64,000 nucleotides of DNA from Rhytidiadelphus loreus (taxonomy: Eukaryota; Streptophyta; Bryopsida; Hypnales; Hylocomiaceae): the NCBI GenBank assembly GCA_947034895.1, contig OX344764.1, positions 54,603,348 to 54,667,347 of the forward strand. Direction: 5' to 3'. The position numbers were made by a program, and so were the translations under genes. Of the stretch, positions 9,301 through 24,436 are shown piece by piece; within the stretch, counting starts at the first letter, position 1, and every line of letters begins with the position of its first letter. The notes beneath the pieces were generated by a model. The model saw only the letters and a list, made by a program, of their open reading frames with translations, had not been told where the DNA came from and searched no databases.

Positions 9301-11472
9301 GGCCTACCCACTTGAATCTATTTTAGGAATAGATTATATAATCGTTGTAAAACGTTAGTACAAAATGAGGGCATTGAAATTATTGCATTTATTTAGAAAT
9401 CTACTATCAAAAAGAGCTTTGAGCACTTCTAATTTTTGCACACAATTTTTCAAAATAATGTCATTCTTGGATTTTACATAAGTTTAGTCATGATTCGATT
9501 ATGTAGTAGTCAAAAATCACATTGAGATTGTCACTCTTAAAAATTCAATGTACATCAATATTCATTGCATATATATCTATTTGTTTATTTCATGCTTCAT
9601 TTTACAATCTAATGAGTAGGGTACACTTTCCACAATCTCTTGATGTGAGATTGGTATGAATTAAGGAAGTATTAGAAACTACAACTTCTTGTGAGAGATT
9701 GTCTCCATAGTAAATTTATAATGAAAGAAGCTAAAAAATCCTTATGTACTAAACAAATTTGATGGACAAACAAGTGGGCTCCTTGAAGTTGATGATATCA
9801 TGTAATTCAATAATAAAGGCACAAAATACATTATATGACTAATCTAAAATACAGATTGTAGGAAGACTAATAAATTGATCATAGTTGTAGGTCAAAAGTT
9901 AAAGCTGCAATGAATGATTCATTTTAAAGAATTTATAAATATTTTAAACTGGAAAAGAAACTAGTTGGTCTTAAAATCAATAATGACATTCTATCTACAA
10001 TTTTAGACCATAATCAAGTAAATGGAAATTTTCAAAATACTACAAAGGGAGATATGTATTTTGTGAATGGACGCTTTTTTATGAAGATTGTTTCCACTCT
10101 TGACAAAGTTATGAATGCCCAACTTTGTATACCATTACCCTATTGCTACAAAAGCTTGGGGTGAAAAAGACTCCTCTCTTTCACCAATTATAGAGCTTCA
10201 CATTTGTCAATCAAACCACATATCCCTAGGAGCCTTTGATGAGAAGGCTAGTCAATAGAATTGAAGCTATTTAGGCCAAAAAAAATTATAGCATGACAAG
10301 AATCAAAACATCATACCTTCATTATTTCAATTTTTTTCTTTATATCCCTAGATTAATTCATTTAGAATCTTGCACAATAATCATGAAGCACCAAGTGTCC
10401 ATTCAAAATACAAAGTTGAAGATTAGACAAAAATTGCATTGTCAATACCCTTGAATGTACTTTGTCCATTTCTTGTAGTTCCCAAAGCAAGTCCTTGAAG
10501 GTAATTGTTATCCACTAAGTGGATGCCACATCTCCACCCCTAAAGGAGTAGATTCATTGTAAACTAGTCAAACATCATGTTTAAGCTAAATTTTTCCTAT
10601 TAAATTGTGTTCAAATATCAATCTTATGTTTTTATTACGTGATACTATGAATTGTGAATCATTATGAAAATTTTCACTTTGTTTCATGAAAAATTGTAAT
10701 AATTATAATTTTTGTGACTAAAAGTAAAAATAAATTTGTAACTTTAGCCAAAATAGTTCTAATAAATTGGAATTATTTCAAGAGGTACAACTAATAATGG
10801 AGGGTAGTATGAAAAATTCTCAATTAGTTGTTATATTTTTTACATCCAAAACACCCCTAGCAATAACCTTGAAGTTAAATTTCACTATCAAGCTATATTT
10901 ATCCTATTATTTAATTGATATATAGAATCTTGGTATTTTTCACGTGTAAAAAAGTGAATGTTCTATTGACACTGATTTTTTAAAGAATTTTGATGAAAAA
11001 ATCAACTAATTGTAATTTTCTAAAGCAAAAGGTGGAAATAAAATTATATCAATTCTAGTTTATATTAGAATAATTTGGAATTTTTACCATATATGAAGGT
11101 TAGAATGAAAAACATAATTTTATAATTTAAATTTAAAAAAACCGGTTTTAAAGAAGAAAATTCCAATGAACAACACACAATATGATGTACTATGAATTTT
11201 GACACTTAAAGCTTGCAATTGTAATAATTCTTTTAATTTTTAATTTTTTTCAAAATTTTAAAATAGGAAGTTGGGTTAAAACTTGTCCAGTTTCATTTTC
11301 TTAATTTAAAACTCATACCAATAATGAATATTTTGAAAGTTACAATCAGGATTGACCAAGACCCATCCAACCCATGCACTTGTTGGATGCACATACCTTA
11401 AAGGGTTAAGGTTCACGTTGTCTTCCGTTAAAAATATTGAAATCTTTATTGTCACACGAACTACAGTCAGGA
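9301..11472. other. AT-rich spacer, no gene seen
   Basis: About 2.2 kb of AT-rich sequence. I found no coding potential, RNA gene or repeat structure. The RPS3 duplication block begins abruptly at its right edge. Confidence 0.45.
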
Positions 11473-11559
11473 GAGAAAGAAATGCAGCGAAAGCTGAAAA
11501 CGAAAGAAATAGGCGGAAAGACAAGCAACTCCAGGCTCGGGCTAGGTTTGGAAAGCCCC

Positions 11560-11567
11560 TAGGGTTT
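11560..11567 (+). promoter_or_regulatory. Telo-box upstream of RPS3 copy 1
   Basis: TAGGGTTT, the reverse complement of AAACCCTA, lies about 120 bp before the start codon. Telo-boxes are typical of plant ribosomal protein gene promoters. The following leader is pyrimidine-rich (CGCTCTCTCTTTTGCTCGCG), as in many such genes. Confidence 0.55.
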
Positions 11568-11687
11568 GATAGATGCGCTCCGTGGGACAATCGCTCTCTC
11601 TTTTGCTCGCGCGCTCGTCGTTGCAAGCTCTCGCTCACTCACTCATACCGCCGACGTCGCCCGTTTCGCTTCCTCGGCGCCTCCACC

Positions 11688-13321
<1,634 letters not shown>

Positions 13322-14122
13322 ATCAGTTAAATGTCAAGTCCCAATTTGGGTTCCGAATCCTGTATGTAACGTCTGGAATATTGATCCAGCGTGCGAGCAA
13401 GCTTGACTCTATGAGAGGGCATTGGTTTTTGCGACCGAGATCTTTTGTGTAGTGGCTCAGAGGCAGTAAGAGGATTTGAAGTCAGTGTTTGGGTCGGCAG
13501 ATTGCATTGCATGTGGACGTTTTTGTTTCTTACGCATTTCAGTATACGATGGCTCGATTCAATATTCTGTGAGTAATCCTTGGGCAGCGTCGTATGGTTT
13601 TTTTGGTGTTGGGATTTGTTTAGTTGTGCTTTTGTGGTCCATAATCGGTTCTGTTGGTCTGTGTATGTCTTTTCGAAACTGTTCGTATTCCAGTGTTTCG
13701 CTTCTGCTTTTGAGAGATTAAGTGTGGACCGTGGAAAGTAGAACTGGACACGGAAGGGAGATTTGAAGAGTTTGAGTGATGATTTTCATGTTGAACTGGT
13801 GAAGCTGATTTCGAAGGATACGGATTGGAACATGAATTTGGGTAGAGTCTGCATATGTTTCGGACGGTGCTAGTTTTGCTAACTTGGATGTTTAAGAATA
13901 TGGTCCCAGATGTGTATTCTTTTCTATTGCCTCTCTTACGGTTCATACGGGATATTGGGTTGCCAGAAGTGAATTTTCTTTTCTTCTACGAATAGAAATT
14001 GGTAATTTCAGAATATTGCCTAATTTGTCCACTAGAGATCCTCGAATTTGCGGAATCTAAATATCTAAGGAAGCAGTTTTGTTGTCTTGCTCTGGGTTGA
14101 ATCCACAATTCAAGCATGCCCA

Positions 14123-14140
14123 TTAACCCTTCAGGTTCCC
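14123..14140. repeat. Solitary TTAA-element-like end
   Basis: TTAACCCTTCAGGTTCCC resembles the outer end of the TTAA-flanked family found elsewhere in the window, but no matching right end could be assigned. It may be a truncated copy or chance. Confidence 0.3.
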
Positions 14141-14278
14141 TGTCTTTTTGAAGAACTCGGTACCCAGTACCGACTTATGAATCATTGTTGTTTGCAGAAT
14201 CATGAAATTGAAAATGAATTGTATGCATAGAGTGCCAACCTTAGGAAGTGGAAATATGTGTGGTGGTTTTGGGAGATG

Positions 14279-15248
14279 TTAACCGCTCACTGCCCAAGGC
14301 TGTTCTGGGTTCAAAAACATCACTACTTTTGAAGTAATATAGATGTAAATGTCACTAAGCTATACAAATCTTAACCGTACAATCTTGTAGTGAACATGTT
14401 GTAGATGATGTGGATCAAATTTTGAGTCATTTGACTGCATGGATTGTGAGATTATAATGTTTTAGTGCTGAAAAAGGATGCTGAAATTTTCCTAAAAACA
14501 CATTTAGAGGCAAAATTTGATTTCTAAACCTAGTCAAATGAAAAAACTTTAAACTATAAAGTGATTCAAAACCAGCATACAAACACATTGGTGAAAAAAA
14601 ATATCATTCAATTGACTCAATGTGTTTGCAAACCAGCTTGCAAATGTCAAAAAATAGGCAAGAAAAGTTGCAGAAAAACATAGACGAGGCTGAACCTCCA
14701 TCTACTAAAATGCTTCTCGATAATTCATAACTTCTTGGATTAATATGAAATTTTTCCATACAAACTAGACTAGTATGCGCAACTTTCCCAAATTTTTTTA
14801 TTGAAAATGGACACTATATGAGGAAGATACAAGCCGCCAAAGTTCACTATAGTCGAAGAATGGTGGGATTTTGAATTTCGAATTGCTTCCAAAACAACTT
14901 GGATTGACATGAAAATTTCACCACAATAACTAGACTTCAAGTGGAATATAACCCAACAAATTTTATTGAAATCTAACATTGGATGAAGTAGATACAAGCC
15001 CCCAAAGTTGCAGCCATGAATTGCACTTTGGTAGATCAAATTGAACCTGTGAATTTTGATTGGCTCCCAAAAAATCATTACCTCTTGGATTGATTTGAAA
15101 ATTTTACCACACAAACTAGAAGAAAAGTTGCAAATTTTCCAACAAGTTTTATTGAATTTGGACATTGGATGAAAAAGTTACAGTACTTTGAATTGGACCT
15201 AAAGCTCTATGAGGACACTTTTCGGCCCCTTGGGCAGTGAGGGGTTAA
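14279..15248. mobile_element. TTAA-flanked non-coding element, copy B (962 bp)
   Basis: The body 14283-15244 lies between TTAA copies (14279-14282, 15245-15248). The left end CCGCTCACTGCCCAAGG and the right end, read in reverse CCCCTCACTGCCCAAGG, form a 17-bp inverted repeat with one mismatch. The subterminal region (ATCTTGTAGTGAACATGTTG) resembles copy D (ATCTTGTAGTAGACTTGTAG at about 42690). The right half holds three degenerate tandem units starting at 14734, 14898 and 15084. It belongs to the same family as copies A and E by size, ends and target site. Confidence 0.7.
14734..15180. repeat. Three degenerate tandem repeats within element B
   Basis: Units begin with CTTGGATTnAnnTGAAA at 14734, 14898 and 15084, spaced 164 and 186 bp. 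Each contains AACTAGA, a TTTnATTGAA motif and GATACAAGCC or a variant. A minus-strand frame of 131 codons (14770-15165) stays open through them, repeating NFGGLYL and FNK-CW phrases. It has no known domain and is probably not a gene. Confidence 0.65.
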
Positions 15249-15760
15249 TTGAGGTGCACATCCAACTTTGCACTTTGCATATAACAAGGCATATGGTAAG
15301 ATTGTAAGATTACTTGGAGACCTAGTCATTTTCACAACTATATAGAGATGACAATAATTTCACAACCATAGAAAGATCACAACAACAAAAAATTCTAGTG
15401 GCACAAATTTTGACATGGAAATAACCTTTCCTAGGACACATTGCAAGTTAATATACAAATTTTTCTTTAGTTTTCCTATCAAAGTAAAAAAATGCAATCC
15501 ATATAGAATTCAAAATGCAAGCTTATTCACTCCTGCTTATTCACTTCATGTATTTATTACAAGATCACAATATCAATCCTAATAAGCTAAATGCCAAAAT
15601 CTTTGAAAAACAAAATGTGCAAATCACAATTCAATATGCCATGAATAAGCAATAATGTATTAGTATATATTGCCAACATATATTGTGGTATATCAATATA
15701 TGATTAGCATAATAGTGGTGTATATTGTCATACTTAGAGATCTTCTACAACTTCTTTAAG
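15249..15760. other. AT-rich spacer before the LINE
   Basis: No gene or repeat could be supported. It includes a short TATATTG-rich stretch at 15660-15730. Confidence 0.4.
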
Positions 15761-15761
15761 T

Positions 15762-18700
15762 TCTTTTTTGAAACAAATGAAATGAATTCCATTGCAAAGA
15801 ATAAAGTACAAACCACCAACCACAAGTAAGGAGACACAAAGGACAAGATGACAAATAAGGACCTAACAAGATAGGAAGATGGGGGCAAAGCTAAGCAAAG
15901 CATGTAGAGAGGCCGTGAAGCCTCTCATGGCTAGCTATGTGGCAGTGTCCGTCCATATCATGGGCATTCATAGAGGTTGGATGGTAAAGCTAGACTCAGG
16001 GCTAGTGGCTCTCCACTTTGGTTGTCTGTCTTCCATCCTAGCAAAGATATTGAACTCTACGTTTCATTTTCCTAAAAGACTCAAGTAACTTGCACTAAGT
16101 TGAAATAGATCTCTTTGGGGGGTTGCAAACATTAGCCCACTCCATTCTTCTATGATTGATGAGACTTTGCCAAATCTAGCTTAGAAGTCGCTCTAGGGAC
16201 TAGGTGACAAGGTTGAATGCCATGTCATTTCTCTAAATCCAAAAAATCCAAAGAACTATTAATTGGGATTTAAGCCAAATCTTCTTGAAGGGATTAAACT
16301 TCTAAGAAATTTTGATTGAAAATATGGCTTGGTGCCAAGTTAGAGGCTACCATGAGCCACAAGCATTGGAGCCTTTCATCAAGGTGTTAAAGATGTGCAC
16401 AATCCATTGCCATACACGTTGAAGCTGAGAGGCACTCCTAGAAGCAGTGGAACACTATTTTCATTTGAGCAATAGAGGCAAACTAGACAACGGATATCCA
16501 CTATCCCGTCAATGAACCCTCTTTCATGGTTCATTGCTACAAATCTATGCCAAGTGAGCTAGAAGAGGCTAGTTTCCTTCTTCATGCATTCTTTTGGCCA
16601 AATAGTTTTCCACAATAATTGAAAGTCTTTAGGAAGCAAGCCACCCCATTTCCACTCAACTGAATTGGGAATTAGATGATTCTTATTCAACAAGTTGAGG
16701 ACAATTTTGGAGGAAAATTCCATAAAGGGGACGCTGCGCCCATCAACGTCCCATTCAAATTTCATCAAGTCCCATTCAAGTGAATCTATTCTTCCATAAT
16801 ATGATCCATACTTGATGAAAGACTCATGTTTGGGTGGGGTGTCTTTGAATTCATTACTCCGAGGTGTTAGCACTAAATATTCTCGCTTTGATGGAAATTG
16901 AAAATCATGTAGCATGCTATTTGGTTGGCCAAGTGACAATAGGTGGGCCAATGTAGGTGGAGTGTCCAACCAAAACCTACATGACAATCTATGGCGTCCT
17001 AGTATTGCTTGTAAATCACCCTGCTCATTCTTCAAACATGACATGAAGGAAGTTGAGTGTGAGGAGGCTTTTCCAAAGAGATTGGAGTGTATTTGTTGCT
17101 GCCAACCAAGCTTTTGTTTCATCTTGTCTCAACCTATACCTATCCCTAACTTTGATGGGTGTAAGCAATCAATCCTAGTTGAGACTATCTTTGATTGTTT
17201 TCAATCTCTGTTTATGAAGTTGAGCAGCTTTATGTTTTGGAAAGTCTAAGCCAATCAATGACAAAAATTTGACCACCAAAAAGACTTGATGCCTAGTTCT
17301 TTTGGAACCTTAGGTCATATTAAGAGGATTACAAAGAATAGTTTCTTTCAAGCAACTCTGACTTTGTTCAATGGTAGAAAGCCCTTGTGAGTTTGGAATC
17401 GAGGGACCATAAAGTGTTCCAAATAGGGGGACCAATTGTTGTTGGAGTATGGTTGGAATTGCTTGAGACAATGCCTCAATAGGGAGTGTAGGTTCAATTG
17501 GCTTAGTTCACAAGCTTCTGTCACCCATATATTCATTAGTGTTGTAAGTGCATTTTAAGGGTTCACCAAGTTTATTCCTCTTTTATCCTTGGAGTTGGCA
17601 TCATTGCAACCAAGCAACCTTACTTCTAGCTCGGTGTAGTGTCCTTGATCAAAGGTAATTTTGGATTGACAGTGTGACTTGTTTGATGCTAATTTGGATT
17701 CTTTTCCAAATTAAGACAAAGTAATATGTGGAGGATAATAAGGCATTGTTGACAATGACTCTTTTTCCTATAGGGTTGGCTTTAGTGGAGTATTAATATT
17801 GTAGTTTCTTGGTCATTTTCTCTTCAAAAAAGGAGTCAATTAATAAAGCTGTCTGATTCATTCCAAAAGAGGTGTCCAATAGCTTACTCCAGAGCTTACT
17901 GACCTTGTCACCATTTACCCATACTATCCTTAGTTGCAAAATCCACGATGGTTGAGCCTCCTCGTCCCTCCCTTTCCAATATCCAGAAGACTTTTTTTTG
18001 TTCAAGAGAAATCTTGATGCTAGACAAAATTGATCTAAAAGGACAAATATAGCAGTAATTGGAGCTTGCTTGCCTACAAGAATAAGAAATATATTGATAG
18101 TGAATTGAAGCATAACTTATTGTTTGTTGTTCTCAGGGAGACTGATGCCTTTGATGGAGCTTGCCTCTACACTACAGTTTACCATAGAATTGAGTACTTC
18201 AACCACTAGTAAAAAAATAAGGAGCAAATAGGCATCCTTGCCATAGTTTTTGTATGATTGAGAAGGCAAGGGATAAGGCTCCATTGACTTTAACTGAAGC
18301 CTGGGCATTTTGAAATAACATCTTGGTCATATTAGTGAACTCAATAGGGATGCCAAAGGCCACCATGGCTCTGAAAAGGAATTTCCAATCAAACATATCA
18401 AAAGCTTTGGAGAAATTCAATTTCAAGAAAATCAAGGATTGTTTTGAATTTCAACCATTAAGTCCATGCAATAGTTTCATAGGTCAATATGACATTATAA
18501 GATTAAACCAAATAGGCAAGAAAAGTGATTGATTTGCATCTATGATTTCCATGAGATTTGGCTAAAGGTGGAGTTGAAGGATTTTGGTGACAATCTTACT
18601 TGTGGTGTTTAATAGAGTTATGGCCTTATGGAGTGCTAGTTGGTGAGTTGGTTCCACATTTGACCTTTGTGTAATGAAGAGATGACACCTTTGATGATGC

Positions 18701-21700
18701 CTAGGGGGAGCCTTTGGTCCTCAACAATCTTGGTGATCATTTGGAAATAATCCACCCAAAAATCCACCTTGATGGTGTTGTAGTGAAATTTAAAGAACTT
18801 TGTTGTTATTCCATTGGGTTGCGATGCTTTACTTGTTCCAAGCCCCTTTATTGCAAAATCAAGCTCATCCATGCTAATTGGCTTGCTCAAGGAAAGTTTC
18901 ATATTTATGAGAAGCTTGTCTCCAATGCCAACAAGAGCTATGTTGTCATAGCCTCTTGTAATGCTGGGTGGATGGGAGCTATGAGCAATTTCTAAAGAAA
19001 TCTAAGCATACTCCTTCAAGCTTGGATTGCTTGGTCTGTAGGATGCCTTGGCTTTCTTCTAGCTTTGACATGATTGATGCATTGGTGTATGGTTGAGCTA
19101 CCTTGAAGAGCTCTTTGGTGTAGGAGTCTCTAATTCTAACCCATTTGACTTGACTACAAATTCTTAGTCTTGTGTAGGGATGTGTTTCAAAGGTTGTTAG
19201 TTATGTTGTGTCAATGGCTAACTTCCTTTGGATCTCCACATTGTAGGGATCTTTGTGGAGGATGGCTTGAGAGTCTGCCAAGCTAGTTCTCAAGCTTTTT
19301 ATAACAACTTTTCTATCTTTAGAAAGCTTTACGCAATAAGCTTGTAAAATTTGAGGACCCTATAGAGCTTCCCAAAGAAAGTGGCCCATGGATTAGGGGC
19401 CCAAATCTTTTGGATCATCTCTTTAACTATAGGCTCTGAAAGGTGAAAACAATTCATTTTGTAGAGGGATTTTTTGGTGCCTTGTGAATGAGGTGTATAG
19501 TAAGGGTCACTGGATGGTGACTAGATGGTGATTGGAGTGATTGGAGTCGCCTTGGATGAGATAATCAAAGACTAGTGGAGGGCCAACTCTTTGTAACGAG
19601 AAGGAGTAGTATTGATTGAATCTAGCGAGCGATCTCAGTTCATTACAACACCTATTGTCCCAAAAAAACTTCAAGACCACATTCCTAGGAAATTGATTGA
19701 TAACCTCCAAGGCATGTTTAAGGAGAAAAAACATTCTATTTGCACTAATGGAAATGATGCACCCATTCATGTTTGATTTATCTTCCTAATGCTCTATGAA
19801 ATTTCAATCTCCGCATAAAAGCCAACAACAATCCTTGGGAAGATCTGCAAAGAGAGTTTTCCACATATCATTTCTTGTGCGTACATTATTGGAAGTGTAG
19901 ACATTCAATATAGTTATGTCCCCACTTGGAATTCTACTTAGATGAACCTACTAAACACACATGCATCTAGAATGCCCAATTTCAGTGACAAATTGCGCTA
20001 TTTGTGGCGCTAGCCACATACATACCCCGTTCATGTCAGCTCTTTCTTCTTGTGTTGTTGACCAAAGCTCAACATTGCCTTTTAGCCAAGAAACTTGGCT
20101 TGGGGCTAGATGAGCGGCTCATGATGGCATGCTTCGCCCCCTTGAGATGGTGTTCACAAAAGTAGAGGATACCAATACCTCTAAATGAAGGATGGAAATA
20201 ATTCTTGACAATGTCCATTTCTAGCAAGTTGTTGTGATCTTGCATGTTTTGCATGGTAATTTTTATCTTCATACATGGTTTGGAGGGTAGAGGAGCTCGG
20301 GGAAGAGCTTTGTACTTCTCAGTTTGGAGCCTTCTTCACCTTGTCTTGGCATGTCTCTTCTTTGGAGAAAAATTGTTGATTTTTGTCTCCTTGAAGCTTC
20401 AACAACATCGTTCCTTCTAGCCTATTGATTTGGAGTGAGGTTATTGGATTGTAGAGTGGCTTCAACCCCGCCTTGGTCACTTCTGTACCATTCAAAAAAA
20501 TGTGGCATGTAACTCGTGTGGAATTTTGGTGACAATTGGAGTGTATGGTGTTGAAAGATTTGGTTGAATCTGGCTATGCATTGTGAGGACCAATTTGAAG
20601 GATAAAGAATAAGCTTGGGTGGTGTCTCCATTGCTCCCTTCTTGAATAGCTGAGCTTGAGATCACGGCTGCTTTGTTGAGATCTAGGGATTTGGTCTCAA
20701 GATGCTTAGTGTGAGTGCCGAGGTACCTCTCTTGGAACAAGCTAGTTGTCGGAGGAGGCATTGGGAAGGGATTCGCCCAGGTAGTGGAGGATTCTAGATG
20801 GCGCCAAAGGAGCTGAATAACTCCGCTATCATTTCTTCTAACAAGGGGCAACCCATTGCCTAGCTCAGATTTACAATAAATATTAATTCTTAAATCTCCA
20901 TTGGCGTAACTTCATCTGCTATTGGACATCATGCAACTTCTTTTGCCATAATGGGATTGGAGAGTTTTTCAATTTTCAAGGAGATTTCTTAATTGGATTT
21001 TATAAGATTGAGAGTGGATGGAAGCTTTGGACAAGGGGGTGGTAAGTTGCGAGGGTGGGCTAGTAGAATCTTCTCCCTTTGAAGATAGGCTCAAGTGAAG
21101 GCTCCTTTGCTCCCTACTCTTTTATTGTGCCATAGCTACTTTCTAGTTGATTAGGAACAACGGTTGAAATCACATAATTGGAAAAGAAGTAGAGGTAGTG
21201 AGATCCTACTGTTGAGGAGGAGGTTTTTTAGATGAGAATTGTAGAAGTAGCTTTTGATCTATCTAAGGGTCTTCTTTCTAAGGCTCATTGTTTTCCATTC
21301 TTTGTCGTTAGCTTCTATAGGGAGAAATTGTTTTCCCGAGTCCTTGAGTTGACTTGCAAGGCTTTTGCCTCCTAAAGAATTGATGGATTTCTCTAATGGA
21401 TCATCATTGGCAAGGAAGATCACCTTAGATGGAGCTCGTGTTCTTAGCACTTGAAGGAACTAAAAGAGACTATTTGTGTTGTTTTGTTCTTTATGACATG
21501 ATTTGTGGTGGTGTTGCCTCTCTTGACTTTTGAGCACAATTTGGCTAGGTAATCAATCGATTGACATAACTTGCACTTAATAAAGAGGTTATAATAGTCG
21601 ATTGTGATAACCACCTGCTTCTTAATGTGAGTGTTGAAAATTGTGAGTTGGAATCTCCATCCTTGGTTAGAGTGAAGAGCAATACAAAAGCACTAGTTTG
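15762..21700 (-). mobile_element. Decayed L1-type LINE (non-LTR retrotransposon)
   Basis: A minus-strand element broken by many stops and frameshifts. From its 5' side: a zinc-knuckle-like stretch of ORF1 (KCKLCQSIDYLAKLCSK, near 21530-21580, with the histidine changed to tyrosine); the end of an AP-type endonuclease (QGDSNHSNHHLVTIQ, near 19510-19560); reverse transcriptase start (ELDFAIKGLGTSKASQPNGI, 18636-18902); motif A (FLKLNFSKAFDMFDWKFLF, 18380-18435) with the catalytic Asp replaced by Asn; then CLFAPYFF and VEVLNSMVNCSVEASSIKG (18117-18300); the YxDD position reads QFTINI (about 18090-18110), so the catalytic aspartates are gone; and a C-terminal region at 16559-17536. The 3' end, read on the minus strand, is GCAATGGAATTCATTTCATT followed by an A-rich tail at about 15762, typical of plant LINEs. 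The 5' boundary is uncertain. It is inactive. Confidence 0.85.
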
Positions 21701-22570
21701 TAGTAGTGGAATTGCGTTTCTCACACCTAAGGACCTGTAAGGTACTTTTTCACTTAAACTTTACTTTTTCCACAAAGCACCTTTAGTATAAGGGTTCATC
21801 CAAGGATAAGCCAACATAGTCTATCGTTGATGCGTCTAATGTCACTTTTTCAAGTAGATGTAAATAATATGTAAACTAATTTCAAACAACATACCATGAA
21901 ACATATTTTGTTCTTTTTCTCTAAGTTCTTTCCCCATCCTTATTCCCAGGTTCTCTCAATTTAGTTGTTAGTCCATTACCCCTACTGCAGACACAATGTT
22001 CTAAGAGTCCCGGTTCTATATAGTATTCTAAGGCGGGCAACACATCGTGGGCAACACGTCAGGTTGGGCAACACGTCTTATACATGGATGCAGCCTATGA
22101 CCTAATCATATATATACAAGATAATACTTTTAAAGTATATAGATAATTCATTAATTAGTACCTTTTTATGTGTTGGGGAAACAAGGCCAGTAATTGCTCT
22201 TTATGAGCTTTTCGAATCTATGTGCAAAATGACTACACGTGGCAGTCTTAGTAGGCAACATATCCAGTATACAAAGTATGAAATGTTTAGGACAAAGTAC
22301 CAGATTCTTGGTCTTTGAGCTTTCTCCTTTCTTCTAAGATTGGACAACAAGTCCAAACCCACAGGTAAGTTGTTCCTAAAACATACAAAAATATTTATTA
22401 GCTACAAAGATTGTTAATTCTATAAATTCCGTCTCCCCAATTCTATAACCCAGGCCCAAACTAAGGGTACGGCCCAAGGGCCATTTGAAAAATTTGAGCC
22501 TTTATTTTAGTTTGTTTTTGGTCAATTCATCCAAATATTGAACTTAGAATTTCAATTTTATTAATATAAC
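21701..22570. other. Spacer with GGGCAACACGTC repeats
   Basis: Three near-identical 12-mers, GGGCAACACATC, GGGCAACACGTC and GGGCAACACGTC, lie in tandem at about 22030-22080, and a further copy is at about 22685. The left part may still be the LINE 5' region. No gene was identified. Confidence 0.4.
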
Positions 22571-23460
22571 TTATTTTATGGCCCGCAGAACCTATTGCCG
22601 TACAAAAGATCCTAAGTCCGCGGTCTATGACCTTATGACCGTGCCGAAGGACCTAAGGCCGTGGGTTGTACCCTACGACCGCGAGGGCAACACGTCAGGA
22701 TTTCAAATCCCTAATTTGATTTTGGAGGGAACTGCCGTTGCTGCAACGCCGATCGGAGCTTCCAATTTCCAATTTTTGATTTTCTTCCACTGCACTTGTA
22801 ATCGCAACTCTCTACAGACTATCGCGCCTCTTGCACCTACTTCCCGGGCCACAATTTGGGCTGATTTTGATGCAATTACTGAAATTTCCTGCAATTCTTG
22901 CTCGCTCAATCTCTCATTCTTCAATCTGCATAGATCTGTCCGCACGCTCGTCGTCGTCAACACCAGCTAAGCGAGAGCCTCCTGCTCAAATTTGAAAAAT
23001 TTGAAAAAAAAGTCTTATCGACGGATTGAACCTAGAGACAGATATCCAAAATGTAGACACCTCAGTTACAACAAATTCAACCACAAATCCAAAGAAAACT
23101 CGAATGGATATCGTCCTCGTCTCTTGACCAATTCTCTCAAACTCAAATTCGATGATTCTTGCAACAAACTCTCCGATTCCGATCTTGCCAATCCTGAGCA
23201 AAAATTCACACCAGTGGTGCACCTTCTCCTTCGAAGTGCTCCAATCACATAGCACCGAGTTCAGGATTTTTAAAATTGAATTTTGGAAATCGTCATTGAA
23301 ACTTAAATTCAAAATTTGACTGTCTCATAGAATCCGCAATATAAGAAAACCATTCACAAGATTTGCAAAGCCAAATACACACAGACACAGATTACAGCAG
23401 AATACTCAAGCACAAACGAGATTGCACAAGTAAATTTTGTATTATAAATGCTTGAATTTA
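22571..23460. other. Less AT-rich block with opposing open frames, unassigned
   Basis: Frames are open on both strands (plus 22578-22970, 130 codons; minus 22703-22963 and 22986-23312). None shows a recognisable domain. A GC-richer lead (about 22580-22700) has repeated phrases CCTAAGTCCG, GACCTTATGACCG and GGACCTAAGGCCG. It could be a retrotransposon remnant or the leader of an unseen gene; nothing decides. Confidence 0.3.
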
Positions 23461-24371
23461 CAGACAAGTCTTTTCTCCTGAAACACTGTGTCACAATTTT
23501 TAATTTTTTGTGTCTTTAAAAGCCAGGAAGAAGGCTCACGTCCCTTCCAATCGTTTTTCATCCAATTTTTTTATCTCTTCCATCCAACTTGCATTCCATT
23601 CATCTACTTCACACTCCTTTCATCCATTTTTCCCTATTCACACTATAAAGTTTGAAAACTATTTTTTTTTTAGATTACTTTTAGCTCCTTTCTACTTTTT
23701 AGTGTTTTCAGCCTACTTTTAAGCTATTTTTCTTATTTTTTAGACTACTTTCTAGATACTTTTCCAATAAAAACTAAAAAGTAACTTAAAAACCAGAATC
23801 TTTATTCTACAGGACCTCCTCTAATTCCTGGCTATCTCTTTGGGAACTCCCAAAAATTCACTTGGGATTCTTTTGAATGTCATCCATGTCAGAATCTTTA
23901 ATTTTGTAGGGTTGTCAACGTTGAAACCTAAAGCCCATGTTTGAATTATACAAGTTTTTCATTTGGAGCAATGGGGAGTAAGCATGAAGAGCTTTTGTGT
24001 TGTTGAACTTTACCTGGTGAAGATTTGAAAAAAAACTTTACCTAATCTGATCCAATCCCCAACTTGCAATTGCAACACAACTATCTACTATGCAAGTGCA
24101 ATAAGAGCTTGCTTGTCACCTACGAAGTAGGCCACCACTGCATATTTTTATAGCCTCTCTATTTTCTTACAAACAATTTCTTGATTGACATTGATTTCCA
24201 AAATAATATCATTTGATAAAGTTTGAGGCCTCTAGAAGACTACAAGTTCCTAGGCGTGGGAACTCTGTGAATAATCCAAAATTTGTCTGCTGATGTGGTC
24301 AAGATACTGCCACGTCAAATATTACTATTTTATTACTATTTTACTATTTTTTTTTTTAAATAAAATAAAAT
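23461..24371. other. AT-rich spacer, no gene seen
   Basis: No coding or RNA gene is recognisable. Confidence 0.4.
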
Positions 24372-24436
24372 ATATTATTATTATTATTTAAATTGATTAT
24401 TATTATTATTATTTATTTTTATTTTATTATTATTAA
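24372..24436. repeat. (ATT)n microsatellite
   Basis: Runs of ATT/TTA units, interrupted by ATTTAAATTG and by ATTTTATTTT, form a simple repeat. Confidence 0.85.

Noticed and set aside
22578..22970. Plus-strand ORF of 130 codons
   Set aside because: The opposite strand is equally open and no family is recognisable. Coding status cannot be supported.
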